NCBI GenBank assembly: GCA_019359325.1
Contig: JAHHHN010000013.1
Span: forward strand, 105,526-169,525
Reading direction: 5' to 3'
Length of the DNA: 64,000 bases
Source: Mojavia pulchra JT2-VF2
Lineage (GTDB): Bacteria > Cyanobacteriota > Cyanobacteriia > Cyanobacteriales > Nostocaceae
In this document: positions 46,361-55,441 of the stretch, in pieces
Layout: each line of letters opens with the position of its first letter
Numbering within the stretch: the first letter of the stretch is position 1
Notes under the pieces: generated by a model
The model's input: only the letters and a program-made list of their open reading frames with translations
Databases searched by the model: none
Told to the model about the DNA's origin: nothing
Program-made: the position numbers and the translations under genes

Positions 46361-46990
46361 ATGAGTGAGAGTATGGCATTTATCGGCGGAGTAGCCGTAG
46401 CTGGGCTGGCCGCTCTCTTATTGCTCAAGGGGGCAGGTAATTCTGTACAACCTAACTTCGCTGTAACCCCACAAATGCCTGCTGTAGTAACACCGCAGGT
46501 AATGCCGCCAGCAGTGCAATATCCGTATGGGCAACCAATATATCCTAATCAACCGCCTACTGCTCCCAATCCTGACCAGAGAGTAGAGATGGAATCGCTC
46601 AAAGCGCAGTTAGAGCGTTTAAAAACCGATAACGAACAGCTGAGAGTTCAAAATAATCAACTCCAATGGCAATTTCAAAGCCAGCAACAGCAGCAACAGC
46701 TATTCGCCCAAAACAACCAAAGAACAACTTTACAGCCACAAAATACTTGGTGGTCTTCACCTATCCTTTGGCTAGTGGGAGGCGTGACGCTTACTGTCGG
46801 CGGTGGCGTTGTAGTTGCTGGAATATTGGCTTTGTTTTCACCACGGCAGCGTCCTGCCCGTACTGTACAGGTGATTCACCCCTACCAAGGTCAAACACCG
46901 CCGTTGGTTCCTGTACGTCGCGCTGAGTTTTTGCCCCCTCGCGTAGAAGCAAGACGAATGGAAACCCCAGAATACGACGAAATGCACTAA
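46361..46990 (+). CDS. Membrane protein with Pro-rich and coiled-coil segments
   Basis: The 209-residue protein has a membrane span at about 5-24, a Pro/Gln/Tyr-rich segment (about 35-70), a heptad-patterned coiled coil (about 72-110, ESLKAQLERLKTDNEQLRVQ type) rich in Gln, a second span (about 132-160) and an Arg/Pro-rich cytoplasmic-like tail. I do not recognise the family; the layout suits a cell-envelope scaffold. GAGGGGC and GGCG lie before the ATG. A strong terminator follows. Confidence 0.55.
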   Translation: MSESMAFIGGVAVAGLAALLLLKGAGNSVQPNFAVTPQMPAVVTPQVMPPAVQYPYGQPIYPNQPPTAPNPDQRVEMESLKAQLERLKTDNEQLRVQNNQLQWQFQSQQQQQQLFAQNNQRTTLQPQNTWWSSPILWLVGGVTLTVGGGVVVAGILALFSPRQRPARTVQVIHPYQGQTPPLVPVRRAEFLPPRVEARRMETPEYDEMH

Positions 46991-47164
46991 AAGCAAAAAT
47001 AGTTGTGAGTAAAATTAGCAACTGAATGTAAATTTGTTGGTATTGATTACAAAATAACCACAAATACTAAAAGAAAATTAACAACAGACTCACATCTAGG
47101 TTCCAAAGAGGGACACAAACAGAGGTGAGTATGGTTAATTAACCAAGTTATTTATTATTGAGCA

Positions 47165-47197
47165 GCCGTCCGCAGTTTACAGCGGACGGCATTTTTT
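47165..47197 (+). terminator. Strong rho-independent terminator
   Basis: GCCGTCCGC and GCGGACGGC form a perfect 9-bp stem with an eight-base loop, followed by ATTTTTTG. It ends the transcript of the coiled-coil membrane protein gene. Confidence 0.92.
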
Positions 47198-47259
47198 GTT
47201 GTGAGAAACTAGGGAACAGCATCATAGGAACTTTCCAAATAAAAAAAAATCCCATCGCT

Positions 47260-47421
47260 CAAGCAAGTATTACCGCCAAGCCCTTTTTCTTACACATGGG
47301 GTTCAAAATCATTAGTGAACAACAGGTGGAACGTAGGGGAGAGACTTTTGTTAATTACGCAATGGAGAAATTTCTAATTCAGACCAAAAGTAGCAAGGAT
47401 GCAGGCGATCAAATCAACTAG
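47260..47421 (+). pseudogene. Duplicated 3' fragment of a GNAT acetyltransferase gene
   Basis: The translation (ITAKPFFLHMGFKIISEQQ, then VERRGETFVNYAMEKFL) matches the C-terminal 40 residues of the intact acetyltransferase at 50992-51462 almost exactly, and the DNA is likewise close. The N-terminal two thirds, including the acetyl-CoA motif, are absent. It lies just past the terminator at 47165, with no usable start. Confidence 0.85.
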
Positions 47422-47515
47422 TGCAACCGCACATTTTAAAGGCAGGTTATCCTTCCAGCCAATGGCTTTGATTTTAAAACACACCTTAGCTTTCACTACT
47501 TTGAAGGAGCTACAT

Positions 47516-49189
47516 CTACAACTCTCCAACTTGACCAAGCTTTGATGGCAATAGATTCCAGAGGAGACGATAAAGTTGTAAGGGCTGTTCTTGACCTTTA
47601 ACTTGAACAAGGGGCATTTTTTCAAAAGGCAAACTCATAGTCTTGAGTCGCTCAAAGGTGGTTTGAGATATCACTATCTCTCCAGCCTGGGCAACGTTGC
47701 ATATTCTACTGGTCACATTTGTTGTATCACCAATGGTAGCGTACTGAATAAGTTTCTCTGAGCCGATGTTGCCTGCTGCAACTTTTCCGGTGTTAAGTCC
47801 AATATGAATTTGAATCGGTTGCTTACCCTGCTGCACCCACTTTTGATTTAGCTGTAGTACTGCCCACTGCATATCAATCGCTGCTTGTATGGCTCGCTCC
47901 GCATCATCTGTCTTTTGATAAGGAGCGCCCCAAACAGCGAATAAGGCATCCCCAATATATTTCTCCAACGTGCCTTCATATCGAAAGACAATCTCCTCTA
48001 CCATGACCTCGAAGTACTCATTCAGCATCGTAATTACTTGACGCGGCTGCATGGAGGAAGACATTTTCGTGAAATTGCTGATATCGGCAAACAGGGCTGT
48101 TACTTCTGTATCTACGATCGCCAAGTTTACTTCTTCCTGGAGCTTTTTCCTAACCGCTTCGGGAAAGAAACGCTCCAGTTTATTACGCATGACTGCTTCG
48201 GCTTGGATTTTTTTGTAAAGATTGGCGTTGTCAATAGCGATCGCAGCTTGGTTAGCTAAAGCAGTCAGAAACTCCACATCTTCGTCAGAATAAATATCCG
48301 AGATGGATAAATTATCAACGTATAGTACCCCAATCACCTCTTCTCTAGGTTTGAGAGGAATGCACATTGAAGCACGAATAGCTTGTACAAAGATAGAATC
48401 TGAATCATTAAACCGCTGGTCGAGGCAGGCATCAGTAGTTAAAATTGCATTTCCATTTTTATAAACATAATTGGTAATATTCTTACTGTAGAATTGACTG
48501 CTACTGGAAATTCCCGGTCGCAACTTAACTGCCTTATGCTCAAGCTGCCTAGTTCTTTCATTGACCATCAGGATTACTGCTCGGTCTATATTCATAATCT
48601 CGAATAGCAGATCGAGAATTTTCTCTAACAGTCGATCAGGTTCCTCAGGAGAGGCAAGCTGTTTGCTCACCTCTAGCAAGATTTTCAACTTGTCTACTGT
48701 GCGTTGATTACTACCCCGATGTCCTAGTCTGAGCAGTGAATCTCCTTTCCCTGGAGAATCCAGTAAGTCCTGCATTTTGAAACTACTCTGCTCAGTGGAA
48801 AATTGTTTGACGATTGTCTCAGGGATGGATATCTGATAGTCTTGTTCTTCTACAAATTCAGGCTCGTAACTAGTGCTAGAAGAAGCTTTGGGTGTGGCTT
48901 TGATTTTTTGAATAAATTTAAACTCGACGTTGCCACAATAAATTACGTCTCCGTCCTTGAGTTCGCATTGATCAATTTTGACCTCATTGACGAAAGTGTG
49001 ATTGAGGCTTTGCAGATCTTTGATAGTAATCCGATTATGGGCAATTGTAATTTCTGCATGGTAACGGGATAAGCTTTCATCCATAATCACGATCGTGTTA
49101 TCGCTGGATCGTCCGATAGTGTTAAGCCCAAACATCAACTGATGAGCTCTTTCTTGAGGAGTTTTGGGAGCGTAGATTAAATAAGACAT
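47516..49189 (-). CDS. FHA-GAF class III adenylate cyclase
   Basis: The 557-residue protein has an FHA domain (about 20-95; GRSSDN, SRYHAEI), a GAF domain (about 170-330) and a C-terminal class III cyclase (about 362-545). Metal-binding Asp369 (FADISNFT) and Asp414 (YIGDALFA), Lys410 for adenine recognition, a Thr pair at 489-490 where cyanobacterial enzymes place the second base-selecting residue, and Asn491/Arg495 for the transition state are all present. So it should make cAMP. Among the cyclases of Anabaena PCC 7120 one also has an FHA domain (CyaD, as I recall), but I do not assign the name. Confidence 0.9.
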   Translation of the reverse strand: MSYLIYAPKTPQERAHQLMFGLNTIGRSSDNTIVIMDESLSRYHAEITIAHNRITIKDLQSLNHTFVNEVKIDQCELKDGDVIYCGNVEFKFIQKIKATPKASSSTSYEPEFVEEQDYQISIPETIVKQFSTEQSSFKMQDLLDSPGKGDSLLRLGHRGSNQRTVDKLKILLEVSKQLASPEEPDRLLEKILDLLFEIMNIDRAVILMVNERTRQLEHKAVKLRPGISSSSQFYSKNITNYVYKNGNAILTTDACLDQRFNDSDSIFVQAIRASMCIPLKPREEVIGVLYVDNLSISDIYSDEDVEFLTALANQAAIAIDNANLYKKIQAEAVMRNKLERFFPEAVRKKLQEEVNLAIVDTEVTALFADISNFTKMSSSMQPRQVITMLNEYFEVMVEEIVFRYEGTLEKYIGDALFAVWGAPYQKTDDAERAIQAAIDMQWAVLQLNQKWVQQGKQPIQIHIGLNTGKVAAGNIGSEKLIQYATIGDTTNVTSRICNVAQAGEIVISQTTFERLKTMSLPFEKMPLVQVKGQEQPLQLYRLLWNLLPSKLGQVGEL

Positions 49190-49603
49190 TTTCCGCCCTC
49201 ACCTTTCCACCTGAGTTGACAATTGCCGTGCTGAATTAAACAAAAAATCCACGGTCATGACCATGACATAGTATAAATTTCACCGTCCCCCTTGTCATTT
49301 CGGAATTGGTAAAGATTTAGATGAAATTGGTAAAGATTCAGGTGGGGATAGTTAATAAAGGTGGCACGAGTCTGAAAACATCACTTTCATAAGCAAGTGA
49401 ACAACGCATATGGAAATTGAAGCATCCTGCCCGTTGGCCGTAGTTTTTTGACCGAGAGGCAAAAGGATTGAGTCGCCTAAATTTATTTATATAGAATAAA
49501 AAATGCAAAGCAAAATTATTCACGCTACAAGATTCATTTGTAGGGTCTCTAATTTTGAATTCCCCGTTCGTGTAGCCTCTCGCAGAGAAGGGGCTGACGA
49601 TGC
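49190..49603. other. Interval between cyclase and DUF1392 genes
   Basis: Contains a CTCTCGCAGAGAAG type short palindrome near 49576-49590, common in Nostoc intergenic DNA. The cyclase promoter should lie at 49190-49300. A short - strand frame at 49338-49523 has no protein character. Confidence 0.4.
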
Positions 49604-50059
49604 TTATACCCGCACTCTTACTAAATCAACATCAGCAAGCCAGATGAGTCGGCTTTGAGTCAATGCCGCTTCTTCCAAAATTGGGGAACACCAGTCCACA
49701 CCGTAAAGCCAATTGCTTTTGAGGCGAAAAATCCCTTGAATAATACGACGTGTTGGTTGTTGGCTAAAATCAACTTCAACCATATCCCCTAATTGAAAAG
49801 CCGAAGTAGGAACAGCAGCGTTTTTGAATATATTTCTTGAATAAAATTCTTTAGAAGACAAGTAAAGTATTTTACCATGGCAAACAATTGCATAAACCCA
49901 TTCCTGCCCTTCCCAGTGAACACCACAGCAGTAGCCTGACAAATCGGAGCTTGATAGAAAAACTTTTTCTAGCATCTGAACTGCTAATGGAGGCATAGCT
50001 TGACCCCAAGCAGGAGAAATATGCCAGCAGGATTCCAAAAGTGTAATCTCGTTAATCAT
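49604..50059 (-). CDS. DUF1392-like protein
   Basis: The 151-residue protein resembles DUF1392, a family of about 150 residues found almost only in Nostoc and Anabaena. It has the ISPAWGQAMPPLAVQMLEKVF opening, a GVHWEGQEWVYAIV strand pair, and the FQLGDMVEVDFSQ ... RRIIQGI ending typical of a small beta-barrel. Function is unknown. It is a single gene with its own promoter region upstream. Confidence 0.65.
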   Translation of the reverse strand: MINEITLLESCWHISPAWGQAMPPLAVQMLEKVFLSSSDLSGYCCGVHWEGQEWVYAIVCHGKILYLSSKEFYSRNIFKNAAVPTSAFQLGDMVEVDFSQQPTRRIIQGIFRLKSNWLYGVDWCSPILEEAALTQSRLIWLADVDLVRVRV

Positions 50060-50991
50060 AATGCTTTACGGCTCTACTTTTAGACAAAAACTTGCTTAGA
50101 CTCGTGAGATCCGAAATCTAATTTAAATTCTTAACCTTGCCTAATACCGTTTCAATTCTTTTGTTTGTTTTTCCCTACATCCAGTTCTAATGATTTAGGA
50201 TTGCTATATCAAATTCTTGACTATTATATAGAAATCCAATTTTATTCTTTCTGATTATACTAATACTCAACCCTCTGCCAGACAATATTTGCACTTTCAG
50301 GCTGTTTCAGAACAGATAATAATCATACAATATTGTTCTTAGCAAAAATATTTCCAAATCATTTTTTTTATTGATGTAACTTTATATTTAACAATATTTT
50401 GTTGCATCTTCACCACATTCATCTACTAAATACAATAAACCCTTAAAGCGAAGGCTAACCACCCGTTCATAAAGGGGGGTTTAATTTACACAAAGGCGGA
50501 ATGTGAAAAAGAGTGCGACCATTGATTGTAACAGTTCTTTCAAAAGGGCAATGGGAGGGGATTATTTTGCACAATAATTTGGCAAGATTATAATTATGTA
50601 TTTCTACTACCTCAAGCTGATATCAAATCTGGTCTAACAAATTATTATTCAAATGGGCTTTATTTAATACGTTCATAATTCAAATCTCCTTCAAATCTGT
50701 TCCTCCTTTAAAATTACAACTATCCTCAGAGAAAAACATCGTATAACTACGAGACTATTTTCCCAAATTGGGAAAGTCAATTCTAAACATCAGTAAAATT
50801 GCTTAGGAAGCAGAACAGGTAGCCAAGTTTGACCAAGAACTTTTAAGAGCAACAGTCAGTGTATCTACGGTAGCGGCCAATTGTGCAGAAAGCACCCAAA
50901 CAAGCTGTGTTGCATCACTTACCATAAAACTTCCCATCTGTATCCCGCACAATTAAAAATTGTTCTAAATAGTGAGCTAGTGGAGCTTTTT
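50060..50991. other. 0.93-kb gene-poor interval
   Basis: No gene is evident. The stretch holds a C/G-run (CCACCCGTTCATAAAGGGGGG at about 50460-50479) and several AT-rich runs. The last 110 bases are open in the GNAT frame but lack family similarity, so the GNAT start is placed at 50992. Confidence 0.4.
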
Positions 50992-51462
50992 ATGAAAATA
51001 CGATTGTTTCATCAGCAAGATGCGGCTCAAATAGCGCAGTTATTCCACGAAACAGTACGTGAAATTAACATTCGTGACTACTCAAGCAATCAGGTCAAAG
51101 CATGGGCACCAGACAATATCTATTTTAGAGACTGGGCAGAGCTTGGTTCGGAACAATTCACTTATGTCGCTGATGATGATGGTGTAATTGCAGGTTTCGG
51201 CGAGTTAGAGTTGAGCGGACACATAAACTGCTTCTACTGCCATAAAAATTATCAAAGAATGGGTATTGGAAGTAAGATTTACTCTGCAATTGAGGCAAAA
51301 GCTTATGAATTAGGAATTAATCACTTATACACCGAAGCAAGCATTACCGCCAAATCCTTTTTCTTGCATATGGGATTCCAAATAATCAATGAACAACAGG
51401 TAGAACGTAGGGGGGAACATTTTGTTAATTACGCAATGGAAAAGTTTTTGATTTCAGGTTGA
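50992..51462 (+). CDS. GNAT-family N-acetyltransferase
   Basis: The 156-residue protein is a small GNAT enzyme that moves an acetyl group from acetyl-CoA to an amine. The opening is IRLFHQQDAAQIAQLFHETV, the CoA-binding motif QRMGIGSKIYSAIE lies in the middle, and the end is the FFLHMGFQIINEQQVERRG block. The start ATG at 50992 follows GTGGAGC. The 3' part exists as a second, broken copy at 47260-47421, 3.6 kb away. Confidence 0.85.
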   Translation: MKIRLFHQQDAAQIAQLFHETVREINIRDYSSNQVKAWAPDNIYFRDWAELGSEQFTYVADDDGVIAGFGELELSGHINCFYCHKNYQRMGIGSKIYSAIEAKAYELGINHLYTEASITAKSFFLHMGFQIINEQQVERRGEHFVNYAMEKFLISG

Positions 51463-51519
51463 TAAATTAAATTTCCCCAGACTTTACCACAAGGAACAAT
51501 AAATATTATCGACTGTTTT

Positions 51520-53454
51520 TTATGGAGCTTCTGAGGAATTAGAATTATCTGGATTATTTGGTTTATTAGAATTAGGCAATTGCTTTTGCTGATTATTTTG
51601 ATTAGTATAGTTCTCTAATTGAGAGAGTCCCTGCTTGGCGACATTTTCGGCAGCTTTTTGGAATAATGGTTGTAATTTATCTTGCCAGTATTTAATATTA
51701 GGTAACTTTTCAGGATGTTTTTGATAATCCAAAACTTTATCCCATTGACCTTGTTCAAGTGCTGTATTGATGTCATTGAATAGAGCATCTGCTTTAGCCC
51801 AATCTTGCTGCCATTGGGCAATCATAGCAGCAGTTTCTTTAATACCAGATGAAGCACTGCCAGAAATAGATTTTAGCAGGGCGATCGCTCCTTGCAAATC
51901 TCCTGATTCATACTTCTTTTTTGCTTGTTCTACAACCTTCTCCCTGTCATCGCCAGATTGTGATTGATTTGGTGTTTCAGACTCAGAAGTGAAGGGTTCA
52001 GAAGTGAATGGTTCTGATTTATTAGGCAATGGAGTTGTTACATTGCTAGGTCTAGGTTTTGGCTTCGGAAGCGGTCGAGTAGAAATCAGAGTATTATCAT
52101 CTACTGTTTTAATTGCAATACCTTTGTCTCGTAGACAAGAAACCCATTGTTCATTATTGTCTATCACATCCGAGTGTGCCCAAGCCAAACGTCCAGAGTT
52201 ACGTTTAACTTCTATCCAACCCCGTTTTGTGCGCTTGCCAGTAACCTCGAACTTAGTATCATTGGGAACTGTTTGTACGATGTTATCGGAATTGATTGAA
52301 CTAGGTTCAGAACGGATATTAGAATTGCCTACTACAACAGCTAAACATTTGTTGGCTGAAGCTGTATCATTACCTGTTAAATTAGCAGCTAAATTTTTTA
52401 TATTTGGATAAACATTTGTTACTAAGGCAGCAGCACCACCTGCTAATAATATTCCAATTATTAGGGGTAATGGGTCGGGTTTGTTAGAGTCTTGACGGGG
52501 AGGTGTGACAATAACTGGGTTCGCGGGTGCAACTGCGATCGTTTGTTGCCGAGAACTTTGAGATGAAGTTTTGATCGGTTGATAACTGGAATTTCTGCGA
52601 GATTCTTGTAGCTTAGAAGCTATAGCAACGGGATTCATGGCCTCTCTACAGGCTTGCAGGGCCTCTGCTGCACTTTGATAACGGTCTTTAAAGTGATAAC
52701 GCACCATCTTGCTCAAGACTTCTGCCAATCGAGAGTTCACCGAAGCTAAATGCTGCCAGATGATTTCGCCAGTATTGGGGTCTTCTTGCAATGCCGTTGC
52801 AGGTACTCCCGTAAGCGCTTGAATGGCAATGATGCCTAAAGAATAAATATCACTATTGGGGCGGGGTTTGCCTTGTCCTTGTTCTGTTGGCATATAGCCG
52901 GGAGTACCAATAACTACTGTGGCAGTGGGTTGTGTCCCGGCTGTCACTAATTGCGATCGCAATTGTTTCACAGCCCCAAAATCAACTAAAACTAATTTAT
53001 TGTCGGCAGTGCGACGGATGATGTTATCTGGCTTGATGTCGCGGTGAATCACGCTTTGGCTATGCACAAATTCGAGTATACTTAGTACTTCTTGTAACAG
53101 CTGGTTTACTTGGCTTTCAGTCCAACGTTTACCAGGTAAAAGCTCCTCATTTAAGGTATTTCCTTCAATAAACTCTTGTACTAAATAGAACTCTTGATTT
53201 TCGTCAAAGTAAGCCAACAGCCTGGGGATTTGATCGTGGTGACCCAGCCTTTCTAAGGTTTCAGCTTCACTATGAAATAGACGCTTAGCAGTGTCAAAAA
53301 CTCTCGGATCAGAACTCGTAGGTTTTAGGTGCTTAACAACGCACATAGGGTTGCCTGGACGCCTAGTATCTTGAGCAATATAAGTTTGACCAAATCCCCC
53401 CGTGGCAAGGACTCTAATTACTTGATAACGATTGTCTAATAGCTTGCCGATCAT
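51520..53454 (-). CDS. Ser/Thr protein kinase with SH3-like extracytoplasmic domain
   Basis: The 644-residue protein has a Hanks-type kinase domain (about 10-270) with the Gly loop ATGGFGQTY, Lys41, catalytic HRDIKPDN (Asp139), DFG (Asp158) and a TPGYMPTEQ activation segment. A linker leads to a membrane span near 330-350, then a bacterial SH3-type domain (about 370-440) ending in a WAHSDVI strand. A helical, TPR-like region and an Asn/Gln/Pro-rich tail close the protein. GGGAGGGAAT precedes the ATG. Such kinases in Nostoc number in the dozens; the target is unknown, though the two FHA-headed enzymes here are of the kind that bind kinase products. Confidence 0.9.
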   Translation of the reverse strand: MIGKLLDNRYQVIRVLATGGFGQTYIAQDTRRPGNPMCVVKHLKPTSSDPRVFDTAKRLFHSEAETLERLGHHDQIPRLLAYFDENQEFYLVQEFIEGNTLNEELLPGKRWTESQVNQLLQEVLSILEFVHSQSVIHRDIKPDNIIRRTADNKLVLVDFGAVKQLRSQLVTAGTQPTATVVIGTPGYMPTEQGQGKPRPNSDIYSLGIIAIQALTGVPATALQEDPNTGEIIWQHLASVNSRLAEVLSKMVRYHFKDRYQSAAEALQACREAMNPVAIASKLQESRRNSSYQPIKTSSQSSRQQTIAVAPANPVIVTPPRQDSNKPDPLPLIIGILLAGGAAALVTNVYPNIKNLAANLTGNDTASANKCLAVVVGNSNIRSEPSSINSDNIVQTVPNDTKFEVTGKRTKRGWIEVKRNSGRLAWAHSDVIDNNEQWVSCLRDKGIAIKTVDDNTLISTRPLPKPKPRPSNVTTPLPNKSEPFTSEPFTSESETPNQSQSGDDREKVVEQAKKKYESGDLQGAIALLKSISGSASSGIKETAAMIAQWQQDWAKADALFNDINTALEQGQWDKVLDYQKHPEKLPNIKYWQDKLQPLFQKAAENVAKQGLSQLENYTNQNNQQKQLPNSNKPNNPDNSNSSEAP

Positions 53455-53616
53455 ATTCCCTCCCCAGTGTTAACACCCAATTTTGCAGATGGTAATTAAT
53501 ATCTCCAAATTTTTCTCCATGAAATCCGCTATCTTGAGAAAAGATTTGAACTAAAAATGCAGTTTTTTAATAAACGCAAATTGTTAATTTTTTTTCAGCA
53601 TCTTTTTTGATTACCA

Positions 53617-54105
53617 ATGCCACCTAAAATAAACAACTCAATTGCGTGGCAGCAGGCTGAACTGCTCATGCAACCTGCTTTCATCCGCGTGGTCGATAAC
53701 ATTCGCAAGCACCTAGATGTGTCTGCGTGGGTAGGAACTTACCATGATGTATTGATTTGGCCCGCTAATACCACTAATGAAACGAAAGCGATTGTGACTC
53801 AGCTGTTGCAAGAGATGGAAACTGCTACACCAGAACAAGCAGATGAAATCAGAGAAACTCTTGCTCATCTACCAATGCCCCATCCAGGATATCATCTGCG
53901 TTTGCAGCGTCAAGAGCAGCAAGTAAGTATAGATCTGTGGGAACTGTGTTATCAAGTATGTTTTCTTGATTACAGTCCAGATGTTGAAGCAGCTGATATT
54001 GATACTAGTTTAATTGATGAAATGGGGGAAGTCGATTGGCAGCGTTTGGAAGATAAAACCAAGGAGTTAGTTGGGCAGGTATTTGCTAGGTTATCTGAGG
54101 GGTGA
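53617..54105 (+). CDS. Conserved hypothetical cyanobacterial protein
   Basis: The 162-residue soluble protein is acidic, with WQQAELLMQPAFIRVVDNIRKHLD at the start, an HDVLIWP segment, a HLPMPHPGYHLRLQRQ stretch and an acidic helical end (VDWQRLEDKTKELVGQVFARL). The frame is well formed and codon use is normal. I know the pattern as a conserved cyanobacterial hypothetical with no function. A perfect hairpin terminator follows. Confidence 0.6.
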   Translation: MPPKINNSIAWQQAELLMQPAFIRVVDNIRKHLDVSAWVGTYHDVLIWPANTTNETKAIVTQLLQEMETATPEQADEIRETLAHLPMPHPGYHLRLQRQEQQVSIDLWELCYQVCFLDYSPDVEAADIDTSLIDEMGEVDWQRLEDKTKELVGQVFARLSEG

Positions 54106-54159
54106 GAACGCCTAGAGGATGAAATGCTCACAAGCCAAAAGCCTGTAGCTATACAAACA

Positions 54160-54185
54160 AACCCCAGCCCTTAAGGGCTGGGGTT
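54160..54185. terminator. Perfect palindromic terminator
   Basis: AACCCCAGCCC and GGGCTGGGGTT pair exactly around TTAA, 55 bases past the preceding stop, with ATCTT after it. The stem is very stable. Confidence 0.8.
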
Positions 54186-54380
54186 ATCTTACAACAAACG
54201 CTAAACAAGTCCGCAATCTTTTCTGTGAATTGGTATAATCTGTTAGCAGTACGTTAGTATTAGTAACGGCTAGGAATTGAGATGAAGTCTAAGAAATTAC
54301 CTCTAGAAACAATACTCTATCCAGTCCCAGTCTCCATACTGATAAACTTGTTTAGCACAACACTTCGATAGCCTAAAACG

Positions 54381-55250
54381 ATGAAAGCATCTGCTAAGTT
54401 CGACTTTGAGGACGAAAAATTTAATGCACCGCCTTCTCAAGTCATTCCCTGGTGTCAGATGATTAATCCTCGGTATGGCACAGATGGTATCCAGTCTTAC
54501 GGTTTGGCAATTAAGTTGGACAATGCCCAAGCTGTAGGTTTTCAGCCGGATGATAATTGGCAGCAGGTGGAGCATGAATTTAGTTCTGGAGTTGAAACTG
54601 TATTTATAACTAGTACTCCTCACCTGGTTATAGTGCGTCGGGGGCCATTGTCTGTCAAAGACCGAGAAAGCGGCCTAAAACTAGGTACACTTAAAGAAAA
54701 TTATGATGCTTTTTTAGCAGACAAACTAAAATTTAAGACTTTTACTCGCTATTTAATTTTCTTAGTAGGAGAAAATAAAAAGTTTCTACATGAAACACCA
54801 CTGCAATTAACTCTTAATGGTGCAGCAGGCGCAAGTTTCAGCAAAACTTACTGTGAGTTTCAACAAGGCAAAGTTACCAGTGGTTTTGTTGCGGAATTAG
54901 AAAAAGCTTATGCTGCGTATAGAAAGCAACCTGTAACCCCCAAAGGGCCACTATTCCATGCTCACGGGATTTTTTCTCCCATAATTGAGTGTGAAGAAAG
55001 AGGCATTGAACCTAATACAGTTCTAGTAGCTTCAACTGTAGATTACAGACATCCGACTGTTGGGACGTTAACGCAATTTTTGATCGCTTCTGATTCACCG
55101 GAATCTACAATAATCTGCAAGGCTTTTGAAGAATACAAAGACTTTGGTAAGGAACCTGTGAAAGTAGAAACACCAAAAATGGAAATGGCAGGGGTTTCCA
55201 AATCTTATGTTTACGCTGATGAAGATGATTTCGGTTATCCGCCTTACTAG
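54381..55250 (+). CDS. DUF5895-like protein
   Basis: The 289-residue protein fits the cyanobacterial DUF5895 pattern: FDFEDEKFNAPPSQVIPWCQMINP, a VIVRRGPLSVKDRESG stretch, and a LTLNGAAGASF segment followed by a helical region with FVAELEKAYAAYR. It is soluble with an acidic C-terminal tail (ADEDDFGYPPY). A role in nucleic-acid handling has not been shown as far as I know. It is followed by a minisatellite. Confidence 0.68.
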   Translation: MKASAKFDFEDEKFNAPPSQVIPWCQMINPRYGTDGIQSYGLAIKLDNAQAVGFQPDDNWQQVEHEFSSGVETVFITSTPHLVIVRRGPLSVKDRESGLKLGTLKENYDAFLADKLKFKTFTRYLIFLVGENKKFLHETPLQLTLNGAAGASFSKTYCEFQQGKVTSGFVAELEKAYAAYRKQPVTPKGPLFHAHGIFSPIIECEERGIEPNTVLVASTVDYRHPTVGTLTQFLIASDSPESTIICKAFEEYKDFGKEPVKVETPKMEMAGVSKSYVYADEDDFGYPPY

Positions 55251-55274
55251 GGATTAGGTACTGGGGACTGGGGT

Positions 55275-55352
55275 ACGAGGGGACAAGGGGACACGGGGAC
55301 AAAGGGGACAAAGGGGACAAAGGGGACAAAGGGGACAAAGGGGACAAGGGGA
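55275..55352. repeat. GGGGACAAA minisatellite
   Basis: Five exact head-to-tail copies of the 9-base unit GGGGACAAA are flanked by imperfect ones (GGGGACAAG, GGGGACAC). The DNA just beyond (55383-55436) has CCCCCAT and CCAATGC heptamer repeats. Its copy number is likely to differ between strains. Confidence 0.9.
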
Positions 55353-55441
55353 AAGAACTATGATTAAATCTTGCTCCTTGTCCCCCATCCCCCATGCTCC
55401 TTGTCCTCTTCATCCAATGCCCAATGCCCAATCTCTAATAT

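Noticed and set aside
49338..49523. 61-codon - strand frame upstream of the cyclase gene
   Set aside because: No similarity, no ribosome site, and it overlaps the region expected to hold the cyclase promoter.
55105..55431. 108-codon - strand frame with a (Ser-Pro-Leu)n run
   Set aside because: The run is simply the 9-bp minisatellite read in the reverse frame and the rest lies antisense to the DUF5895 gene.
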